Assembly: GCF_019649055.1 (NCBI RefSeq)
Contig: NW_026570287.1
Coordinates: 434,001-498,000, forward strand
DNA from: Paramacrobiotus metropolitanus
Taxonomy: Eukaryota > Tardigrada > Eutardigrada > Parachela > Macrobiotidae
DNA: 64,000 nt
Direction: 5' to 3'
The notes beneath the pieces were generated by a model, which saw nothing but the letters and a program-made list of their open reading frames with translations, was not told where the DNA came from and did no database searches. The position numbers were made by a program, and so were the translations under genes. Positions 40,681-51,900 of the stretch are shown piece by piece (position 1 is the stretch's first letter; every line of letters begins with the position of its first letter).

Positions 40681-41613
40681 TAGGGCAAAGAGCTCGTGGG
40701 AAACTGCACAAATTTTGACCGTTGGCGGCGTTGCAGTCGGTGATAGCTCATCTATTTTTGGTTGTGATAGATGGTATTGTGTCTGCTCTGTTCTCTTGTA
40801 ATTTTTAATATCGCATGCAAAAAGGGCTGACCATGGGCTTTCTGAATTTACTAGGAATATTTTTATCCTGTCTTACTGTTCTTACATTTTTTTATCGTTG
40901 ATTCCTGCTTGACTTGATTGTATCGCTGTTTTTACCCAGACCTGATGTGTTTTGGGTGATGCTGATCGGAAGTGATCGGAGTTGCAGCTGTAAAAGTTGA
41001 TAAAATAATTATTGCACGACAGATCCGAACAGGGGTTTGCTTTCTCTATCTCTCTCGCAGAATCAAAAACCGGCGGCAGAAACCACGGTATAATTGTCAT
41101 AAACACTTTGATTGATGCACATTTGCGGCATTTTGAAACGCAGCCATGTTCCGTGAATCCGGAAACGCCTGCTGCGTGTTCGAGCAGCGTGGAAGAACAA
41201 TTAACAGTCGGCCTAGGGGTCTTATTATAACGCTTAGTTCTTAAGCTTGAGGTATATGTAATAAATAATTTCATTGTTTACCAAGTGCGATCGATTACTG
41301 TGGAGGAAGATATACCTGTTTTGTGTGTATTAGGCCGTGCCTAGTGCCTATCTTTTGTATACTATCAGTATCAACTGCTTCACACTTTTGATTTATGGGT
41401 ATACGCCTATAAGGTAATATTCGCATACGTACAGTATACGTTGCATCTTATACTGTAGACCGGTATTAAGTGATTAGTTATCCGACGGTTGTTGATGCGC
41501 AGCTGTGATTCAGATAATGGCGAGCGCTAAACAACTGTCAACGCCAAAAAGGGAAAGTTGTTCCCTGCGGCGTGCTTGGCGTCGTGTAGCGCAGACGCTC
41601 CTCGGATAATGCA
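40681..41613. other. DET1 3' untranslated and intergenic sequence
   Basis: No convincing coding sequence. An AATAAA at 41260-41265 is a possible DET1 poly(A) signal, about 580 bp after its stop. The promoter of modular gene A begins at the right end. Confidence 0.4.
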
Positions 41614-41621
41614 TATAAAAG
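41614..41621 (+). promoter_or_regulatory. TATA box of modular gene A
   Basis: TATAAAAG lies 94 bp before the ATG. A TCAGTC/TCAGTT initiator-like sequence lies about 20-30 bp downstream. Genes B and D have the same TATAAAAG octamer. Confidence 0.7.
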
Positions 41622-41714
41622 GTGCGGTGCAGTCGTCAGTCAGTTCGGTACAAGGTCACGTTTCGGTGATATCGGGTAGTCACATAGTATAGTTCGGAGT
41701 CGACGCTATCCACA

Positions 41715-44700
41715 ATGGCGTCTTTCCTGTTCGCCCTCACGGCCGCTGTCCTGCTGGCCTCTACCTTCACTGCTGATGCAGCGGTCATGAAAGGTGTGTC
41801 AGTGTATCAAACATCCATTTTCCTTTACAGGAGAATGTGCGACAATATCAGTGTTTCTCACCGCCTGTGTATTCAGGTACCGTTACCTGGCAGATCGATG
41901 TTACCGCTTACTTCCAATACTCATCTACCACCCAACGTACCGGCCTGCTGAACCAAATCCTGCAACTGTGGAAATCCAGCTTCGATGGTAAAAATTTGTA
42001 TACTGACGCACTACGCTGGGATGCAGAAAGATATAGCAGAAATAAATTGTTTCAGCCTCTTCCCAACTGTCCAATGAAAAGGTCACTGTTGTCAGTGACA
42101 GCGCTGTCGCCGGTTTCCCCGGATACAAGCAGGTGTCCTTCCGCATTACCGGAAACAGCCCGGCTGGTATCAATGTCCAGAGTCTGGTTACCAAATTCAT
42201 GACCATTCTGAAAGGTGCCAATATTCCCGGCGTGCAGACCACGCTTAGCAGCTCAGGAAGTGGCAGCATGTCGAACGGTGGTAGCGGACAAATTAGCATG
42301 GGTGGTGGCGGTAAGTATTAAACTCCGTATTTATGATATATGCCATGCAACCGCAACCGAAGCACATTAATACTAATTTATCTGAGGAAAATTAATTGTA
42401 CAAAATTATATAAATATTACAAATATAACCTGCATTAATAAGATAATAAATTACAATTCTTTGCCGTTGTAAATACCGGTAACGCTTTATTGTGCAATTT
42501 TTTTCAAAATAACTTTTGCAACAAATATAAAATTATTTACTTTTTTAGTGAGGCAGAGAAGTTGAAAGAACTAACAAACGCTGCTAGAAGCTGGTGAATA
42601 AAATTATTGTTTTTAACAAAGGCACCATCAACTGGGAGATCCAAGTGAACGGCCTCTTCCAGTACGCCAACAGTGCTGCACGCGACAAGATTCTTCAGCA
42701 GATCTTGGCTCTGTGGACTAAGAACTTTGGTAAATATCTCCCACTTTTGGCCATATTAACAAAATGTGTTGGGGCTTCTGTATCTAACTGTGCCATCCAA
42801 ACAGCCGGCCAAAACGGATTCAAAAACCAAAAAGTTTCCGTCGTCTCCGAAAGCGCGGGTCCCACGGGCGGCAGCAAACAGTTGACCTTTAAGATTACCG
42901 GCTCCAGCAATGCCAATGTGAATGTGCAGTCGCTGATCCAGGCTTTCATTCCCATTGTGCAGAGCGCACACATCATCGGCGTGCAGAGCATTTCCACCGA
43001 CGGAGGGGATAATGGTGGAAATGGTGACAATGGCTCGTCTAACAATGGTACGTGGTGGCGGTAATGCGTATATACGCGATAAATTAATTGATTACTATAC
43101 ATAATATGGTAAATATGATTATAAGTAAAATAAATAATTCACACTAATTAGCATTCATTTGTGGTCTTTAGATTAATTCTATTTCTAGATGCCGATTAAC
43201 GGAAATACATTTTCTGATTTATCCTTTACAGGTGCCGGTGGTTCCTTCTCCTGGAGCGGTAACAGCGTCATCACCTTCAAGACCCAGGCTGATCTTGACA
43301 AGATCCTGAATCAGATTCTGCAGCTCTGGATCAAGACATACAGTGAGAATCTGCCGAACACACAAGCACGTTTTTGTATTTTTGGCAGGAATTGGAATCT
43401 GATTTTCCTTTTAATTGTAGCCATTAATTACCACATCTCACCCGGTGCCAAGATCACCGTCGTCAGCAAACAGCCCGCCGGAGGCGGCAAATTCACCATC
43501 ACTTACAAAATCACTTATTCCGGTGACAATTCTGTAACCGAGACTGACAGCGATTTCGACAGTGTTATCGGCAATAACAATATCAACGGTGTCATTAGTA
43601 ATGGCGATGGCGGTGATAACGGAAACGGAAATAATAATGGTAATGGCGGAGGTGGCGGTTCCTTTACCTGGAACGGTAATGTCGTCGTTACGTTCAAGAC
43701 CCAGACTGACCTCGACAAAATCCTCAACCAGATTCTGCAGCTCTGGATCAAGACTTACAGTAAGTATTTTATGGGAACCTAATTAATAATATTTCAGTAA
43801 TCAGTTTATGATATCAGTGCAGAAATCGGGGAAATGGTGCGATCATGTTGAAAATTTTTGCAGCCACCCAGTACCATATCGGGTCTGGCGCAAAGATCAC
43901 CATTGTTAGCAAGCAGCCGGGAGCCAATGGTCAGTTTACCATTAATTACAAGATCACTTATAGCGGCGATAGCTCCGTCACCGAGACGGACAGCGACTTT
44001 GACAGCGTTATTGGCACGGCTGGTATCATTGGAGTCGTTATTAATGGTAATGGTGGCGATAATGGTAGCGGCAACAACAACGGTGCCGGTGGCGGTCGCT
44101 TCTCGATCCAGAATACAGTTGTTATCAAGGTTAGCAGCGCCGGTCAGATCAGTGGCTACCTGCAGAAGATCCTGGCTCTGTGGATTCAAACATACAGTAA
44201 GCCACAATATCGTTGTGTACAGATATTAATGCAAGTGCTACTCGTATAATTTTATCTGCACCGACTGCACGTGCAAATGGTAACAAACGAGTCATGGTAT
44301 ACATTTATAATTAATAAATATATTGATCTCATAGCGCGGAAGTTACTAAGTTATTCTAATAAAACTTCCGCCTGCGTTTGTAAAATTACCCGCCAAAGTA
44401 AACGAATGAAAATTATTCCAACAGGCAAGCTGTACAAAATCAGCGGACAAAAGATTGTACAGATCAGCGCCTAGTCCACCACTCCTGGCTACTTCACTGT
44501 GACCTACCAAATTACCGGCTCCAGCTCGCAGTCCATTGATGCTGACCAAAACAATGCCGACTTCAACAAGCTCATTGCCGCCGGTAAAATCATTGGCGTT
44601 TCGATCACCATTACCACGAACGGTGGAAATAATGGCGGCGGAAACTTCGCTATCAGTGAAAATCAGCAGAACGGAAAGAACGTCGGTAAGACTCTGCATA

Positions 44701-45137
44701 CCGGTATTTGGTGCTTTCCCACAGAAACAATAGTGCCTGTTGCTTTCAGGGCCCGGTAACTTCGATGTGACCTTAACCGTTTACCTGTCCTACCGCTCGG
44801 CGGCTGAGCGAGAGAATTTCCTCCAACGTTTGAGGGTCATCTGGAACAATGCTCTGAGTAAATCATAATTATTTTCAGCAAGCCAAATCAAGGGTATCAT
44901 TGTTTTTGTCCATTTGTAGATGACTACCAAGTGACGAGCCTGGCTATCAAATTCGTCAAGGAGCAGCAGAATGTCGGCACCCTGCCGAAGGATCTGGGCG
45001 GTGGCCCCGTGAACAAAGTCTGGTACCGTCTGACCGGCAGCACGGTGATGACCTTCAACACTGCCGAAGTGTCCAAGGTCTTCGAACAGACTGTTGTGGA
45101 TGCCCATCTTGGCGGTGTGGAATTCACTCTCCAGTAA
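41715..45137 (+). CDS. Modular secreted protein A: signal peptide plus six novel modules
   Basis: I know no named family for this product. Eleven exons: 41715-41793, 41877-41987, 42056-42310, 42622-42729, 42805-43047, 43232-43342, 43421-43759, 43864-44196, 44425-44685, 44750-44857 and 44920-45137. They encode about 721 residues if one internal TAG is ignored. The start is MASFLFALTAAVLLAS, a clear signal peptide ending near TADA. Six modules follow. Each first half has a strand, then a helix such as QILQLWKSSF. Each second half has KVTVVSD, a strand with ITG, and a closing IPGV-type strand, then a Gly/Asn/Ser linker. The last module (WYRLTG...GGVEFTLQ) closes the protein. Exons 7 and 8 each fuse a second half to the next first half, where gene B keeps introns. 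A TAG at 44472-44474 interrupts module 5. Mature modules have no Cys. Role unknown; extracellular by inference. Confidence 0.8.
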
Positions 45138-45856
45138 AAGCGATGATGATATCGTGAGCTTGTGCCTTGCGCTTTTAGTATTAGTTTCTGAATCATAGTG
45201 ATGGGTGAAAAGGGTTGCTAATGCTTTAATTCGGTTAGCAAAATTAATTGTCTCGCTAGCTGCCTGAGACGTTGTACGTGGTTTCTGCAGCGGTAAAATA
45301 GAAAATAATAAATCAACAGAATAATCCCAGGAAATACAACTGTATCTGTATGTAATTGCAGGTAATAAACTGCTTTAGGCTAGATGTCGCTAGACTGTTT
45401 GTTGGTATCCGGCATTTCCGGATGCTCGAATTGAAACGATGATTTGATAGGATGCCAAAACATGCCAGTGTGATAAAGCAGTTTTTATATATATTTGCCT
45501 CAAATTTTCGTGTTAAATATAGCAAACAATTTCTGAAATTTCAAAAGCCCAGGTTTTAAAGCATTTAAATTCTACTTGCATATTTTTAACAGTTCTAATA
45601 GCTAATATATAACTGAACTGGGTTATACCCAAGTAATTACGCGAAAGTTCCCAGGCACCAAAGTAAATGTCATTCATCAAACACGACGCTGAAACGTGCA
45701 GAATGTTTGATAGTCTACGTCGCACGTACAAGGTGGTCGCAGTAATTATTTTCCCAATGGGTTCATTAAAAAGTTGTGTGTCAACTTTTCGCCAGCTACT
45801 TTTCCTTCAAGGCAAGATTGACACTATACGCTTCACAGGCGATCCCGAAACATCCG
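45138..45856. other. Intergenic region between modular genes A and B
   Basis: About 0.7 kb containing the gene A 3' end and the gene B promoter. No coding sequence is evident. Confidence 0.5.
45307..45312 (+). terminator. Poly(A) signal of modular gene A
   Basis: AATAAA about 170 bp after the gene A stop codon, in AT-rich sequence. The position is typical for a 3' end. Confidence 0.45.
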
Positions 45857-45864
45857 TATAAAAG
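45857..45864 (+). promoter_or_regulatory. TATA box of modular gene B
   Basis: TATAAAAG lies 92 bp before the ATG, nearly the same spacing as in gene A (94 bp). Confidence 0.65.
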
Positions 45865-45955
45865 GATACAACGGGCCGTATCATCGAATCGTTTTACGGG
45901 TGGTCGGGGTAGTAGTTCACTTTAGAGCCGGTATCTGTTGAGACGCTTTTTCACA

Positions 45956-48900
45956 ATGGCGTCTTTTATCCTCGCGTTGGTCGCTTCGGTCCTTTCTGTC
46001 CAGGTAAGGAAGTACATCTCCACGATTTTCTAAGCGGTGCTTTCGCCAAGTCTTGCACTTCTAATTTTGACTTTTTGAGAATATCTATTATCTATTTCCG
46101 AACTTGCATTGGCAAGATACCTGCACAATAAATTAATTGTAATTAATTTGCAAGCGCTTATTTCAAGCTTAAAGAATTTAGACTAGGAGGGAGCCACACT
46201 TGGCTGAAAAAAGTATCTACATACTCTATAAATTAGTGTATTGACCTTGAAATATTTTGCTGCGGTCTGTAACTTTGCTTTAAAAGAACAGCATGACCCG
46301 CCCTGAATTCTGCAGCTACAGTCTACGCACCTAAAATGTTCCGCAGCTGTTACACACCCAAGCGTGTAGATAATACTGCTTTACATGTACCAAAGTCTAC
46401 CGTGTACTACTATATATAGTACATAAACGCATGTAGATATTGCATTTCCACAATAGCTTCCGGCGGTCCATAATTAACAGGCTCGCTCATTTCGATTGCG
46501 AACACTTATGCCGACAAAGTTTGTTCCACAAGCGGATACCTACGTATATCTACAATGTGGATTTGGTGGTGCAAACACTTTTATCGTACATTATAAAAGT
46601 GACCAACCAAAAATATGATGATGGTAAATATTAGTATTCACGACTGTGTTATTGATATGTAACTTCTCCAGTGCCTGTATGAGATGTGCATGCAGCCCAG
46701 AGATGTTTTTTATACAGGAACAGGTTTTCTATAACAAATAAACCTGGCAGAAGATATATATGAGCGTTTTAAACTTACTAATTACTTTCGCATTTATGCT
46801 CGAAATTGCCAAACCGCGGTCAAGGATGTCAGACAACAATGGCATAAACCTCAATGGTGGGCGGTGATGCACGAGTACAAAAAATGTCTTCGCGATGGTA
46901 CAGAGACTTGTCTGGCAAGCTATGCAGAACAGTCGTTGCCAAATAAGCCACCAAGGTTTTCCGTGCCAAAACTAAAGTGAGCCAGTAATTATTCCACAGA
47001 AAGTATTGCCATATGCATAAAACCAGTTTGTAATGAACGTAAAACTCGCTATATCGTATAAAACAAAATACAGTATAGAGGCCGTATTTTTAGACCTGCA
47101 AGCGATTAGAACTCGAGAATATAGCAAACTCCGAAACGAATAACGTTTGATGATATTCCTGAAGACAGTCGACATGTTATCGACGGTCACTCTATCCCAA
47201 AACCGGCTAAAAAAAGCAATTTTGTTCGACTATTTTTTTTCCAGAAAGGCTCATAATCAGGATCCTACATCGATTAATAATAAGTGAATTTACAGCCCGT
47301 GTTTTACGGTTCTATGAAAAATTTTTTGACGTGCTAGACATCGTCGGAGTAACAACACGCCGTCTTTAACATGTTTCAATACTTATGGAGCCTCCTTTTT
47401 ATGTACATTTTCATCTAAAATACTTGGTCTACGGAACTATATTATGGCTTTTTGAAACTCAAAAAACACCCATCCAAAGGACATCTTTTGGATGAAGAAT
47501 ACATGGGCGCTTTTTTCGCGAATAGAACCGGGTTAGGACACCATTGCTGAAATCTCCAACTTTAAATCTCATACAAAAAGAAAAAGTCACTACAAAGCGA
47601 CCATGCATCTTATTCTGTACTGTCTGTAGTTCTTCAATGTAAAATAGGCTGTGCGGTATACATTCCTGTTATTTAATAGGCTTCAGAATGGCAGACTTTG
47701 TGCTATATGGAATCAAAGATTGTACAAATTTGCGTACCCGCAAATTAATAATTACCTCGTGACCTTTAGGCACTGTCCGCCAATGCTGCCATGCAGCAGA
47801 CAATGTCCTTCGGCGGCATGAGCCAGAACATGGGTGGAATGGGAGGATTTTCGGCAGGTAATAAATAACGTTAGGGTGTCCCACAAAGGTTAACAGTTAC
47901 AGAACCATAACTGTTCATGGATTTGATAAACGCATTCCTGAGCTGATCAATGTCTGTTACTGTTCGAGTCATGTTATCAGTGCCGTAATTTTTTTTATGG
48001 CACACACAGGCACCGTCAGTTGGCAGGTCGATATCACCGCCTTTTTCCAGTACACCAGCGTTGCACAACGTTCCAGCATTCTCCAGCAAATTCTCAACGT
48101 CTGGAAATCAAGCTTCGACGGTACGTGGTTATTTTCGATGAGAAAATGCAGAGGTGAACTTTGGTAAAGAGCAGCTCTTAAATCAAAACGTTTTATACAG
48201 TTTCCAGCAAGCTGTCCAACGAAAAGGTCACCTTTGTCGGTGAACAGGCTGTCCCCGGATTTCCTGGCTACAAGCAAGTCTCCTTCAGGATCACCGGCCA
48301 AAGTCCGGCTGGCATCGATGTCAACAGTCTTGTTTCCCAGTTTACCACCATTCTGCAAGGCGCTAACATTCCAGGTGTGCAGACTACACTCAGCGGCAGT
48401 ACTTCGGGACAATCCGGACAGCTTAATATTGGTGGAGGCGGTGCCGGTAAGCGTTAGTTGATACTCCACTTCGAACCCGAATTGTGGTTCGCTGTTACAT
48501 TTTTAACAAAATTAATGTGTGTCCGTTTTTAACAAAAATTCAGGTCCCTGCTGAATGATAAAAACTGATCGTAACAAGTTTGTGCATAATTGTGCACAAA
48601 TTATGCATAATTATTTTTTATAAAAAATACTACAAAGGTTGTTACAATATGTCGTAACAATACCAATAGTAACACATTACAAATAGATGCAAATGCATTT
48701 AGCAACTGAAAATTTTTAATTTAGACTTGCAACGCTTATTCATTTTCTTAGGAACCATCACCGTCAACATCGATGTCCAAGCTGACCTTCAATATTCCTC
48801 CAGTGCTCAACGCGACAGCATTCTTCAACAAGTTCTTGCCTTATTTCAGTCCAAGTTCGGTAAGAAACAATCTTATTAATTCAAGCCGGTTACAAGGGAG

Positions 48901-51900
48901 AACAGACTTTCTGTAAACTTAAAATTAATATTTTCGACTTGTCTTTTAGGCAGCCAAGGGTTTAAAAACCTGAAAGTCAGCGTTGTATCTGAAACTCCAT
49001 CCGTTAATATTCCTGGAGGCAAAACCCTGAGCTTCCGTATCACCGGTCAAGCATCCGGAAACATCGATATGAACTCTATCAGTCAGCAGTTTATCCAGGT
49101 TTTATCCAGTGCGAGCATTCCCGGTCTTACCCTGACCCAGCAAACCCAACAAATTGGAGGCGGTGTTATCAGTATCCCAATTGGCGGAGGAAGTGAGTTC
49201 TCATAAAAATTAAGGAAAAGCGTTTTGGCTTTCCATGTTACCTCACACTGTAACCAGCAACATACAATATGTCAAGGTCAATTACATTTATATATTGGTG
49301 ACCACTCCGTACACACCCTTTCACACCTTTTTACTCTGTACACAACCTTTTGCACTACTTTCTTTCCGTGCACAACCTTTTTGAGCACTACCTTCTACTC
49401 CGTACACAACCATTCGGCACTACCTTTATCTGCGTGCACTACCTTTTATTTTTTTAACTTTTTTCACAGCAAAGTTATTTCCGGAACTGCCGTTTTTTCG
49501 TCAACAGCAGTTATTGCTGCATATTTCAAAGCATCATCGGCAGTTACAAAATCGAATTCCCGGGACAAAATAATTCTTTGCGCCCTTATGTGCCGGTTTT
49601 TCTTCACAGGGTTTGGACAGTGCTTTCTGAGATTGACATAGTGCAAAAGTTTTAGAGAAAATACTCCAGATTACCATAAGTACATATACATAACAGTTAT
49701 CAAAGAGCTTAAAAGTACTTATTGCAGTAAACGTTTCATAAGACTTTTACGGATCGTGGGGCTGCATCTGGATAATTCTATTCCAATATACAGTATATAG
49801 TTGGAATCCGTGGAGACAGAAATCGATTTCTGCTTTTCTTTTGTAATATACTCGTAGATTACAAGTGCATATATATATAAAACTTTGCACCGAGTGAAAG
49901 GTAGCGTGGATTGGTAGTGTATCGAGTGAAAGGTAATGTCAAAGGTTGTGCACGGAATGAAAGGTAGTGCCCGAAAAGGATGTGCACGGAATGAAAGGTA
50001 GTGCAAAAGGTTGTGTACGGAGTAAAAGGGTGTGTACGGAGTGGTCACCTTATATATTTTGCATCATAAACAAAGTACACCTCTATAAGTAAGCGCAGCC
50101 AAATTAAAAAACAGTGCTATAAATATCTAGATTAAATCTTGGTCGTAAAATATAGGTTTACAACTCTTGTTGTAGCGTAATACAATAATTTATTTTAGTT
50201 GCCGGTAAAGGTGTTATCAACTGGGAGGTCGAAGTCAGCGGTGTTTTCCAGTATGCCAACAGCGCTGCGCGCGACAAGATCCTCCAACAAATTTTGGCAC
50301 TGTGGACCAAAAACTTTGGTACGTTAATAATTACGTACCAGCAATCACTACTGCGGCATTTTTCCTAACTGGTCATAACTACAGGCGGCCAAACTGGCTT
50401 CAAGGATCAGAAGGTCACCGTTGTTTCTGAGGGATCTGGTCCCATGCCCGGCACTTGGCAGCTGGTCTTCAAGATCACCGGATCCAGCAGCCCCAATGTC
50501 GACATTCAGTCCCTGATCCAGGCATTTTCATCCCCATCCTGCAAGGCGCACAGATTGTCGGCGTGCAGAGTCTGACCCCGGTTGGACCGGATAATGGTGG
50601 CAGCAGCAGCACCATTAACGGTGGCGGAAGCACGATTATCAACGGTGGTGGCAGTGTGAATATTAATGGCGGTGGAAATGGCTACAATGGAGGAGGTAAA
50701 AGGATGGAAATATATTTAGTTCAGATATTCTTGTAACGATGGCCATGGCCAGGAGCGATACCGCGATAATGCTGACCGGCGGTGATAAGTTTGTGAAATT
50801 TTAAGAAAGTGCTGCTGAGTACTAACAGCGGAACCTTTGCAGGCGGCCAAAATGTGTTCAACGGAAACGTGGTCATTACTTTCAAGACCCAGGCAGAGCT
50901 TGACAAGATTTTGAACCAAATCTTGCAGTTGTGGATTACGACCTACTGTAAGTCTGGTGGCCTTACTGGAATATAGTATAGCTAAAGAAATTTTGCTGGG
51001 CGTGGATTACTGAAATAATAATTTGGTAGATTACTGGAAAAAATACGTAATTTTATCATTGCAGCAATCCCTGGCGCCAAGATTACGGTCGACAGCAAAA
51101 AGCCTGTCGGAAATGGAAAATTTACCATCACGTATAAAGATCACCTACACGAGCGATACTCCTGTTACTACCACACAGACTGACTTCAACAGCATTATTG
51201 GAAACAACAACATCCCTAATGTTGAGGTCCCTAATAACGGCGGCAACGGTGGTGGCCAAATTAACGGCGGTGGAGGTAAAAAATATATGGACATATCTAT
51301 ATCTATGTATATTACAATTTGGTGACAATTTTGGCCGACCTAGCTGTCGCGTACAATACAAGCTATTCTTCTACTACTCAACGTATACAAGACACTGATT
51401 GTACATCAGTAGATGTATAAGAAAACATATCTACAATCATAATATTACCAAACCGTAATATTATAATAATTATTACGGTTTAATATTAAATATTATGGCA
51501 CAATATCATATACTAGTTGTAGTTGAACTTGCACGTATAGCTGATTACATACGCACGACACTGGTACAATATCGTATAAACGACACTGGTTGTACTTACA
51601 TATTGTGCGAGGAGCGAGTGTATAGCACTATATTATATGTTTTATTCAAAGAAAAGACAAAATAATTGTCCGTATAGCCCTCTAAATAATGGACTTATTT
51701 TTACTGTAGTTACCTACAGACATTAAATAATTTAGCTAACACTAGTGCAACATTTATAATGTCAGCAGGCAACCAGCCGTTCACCTTCAATGGCAAGTTG
51801 GTCATTTCCTTCAAGGTTCAGTCTGAACTAGATAGCATTTTGAATCAGATCCTGCAGCTCTGGATCCAGACCTACTGTAAGTCCCGATTTCGCTTTGTAA

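Noticed and set aside
49297-50049. CRISPR-like array from the spaced repeats in the gene B intron
   Set aside because: The repeats form inverted arms with a target duplication in a eukaryotic intron, which is a foldback transposon.
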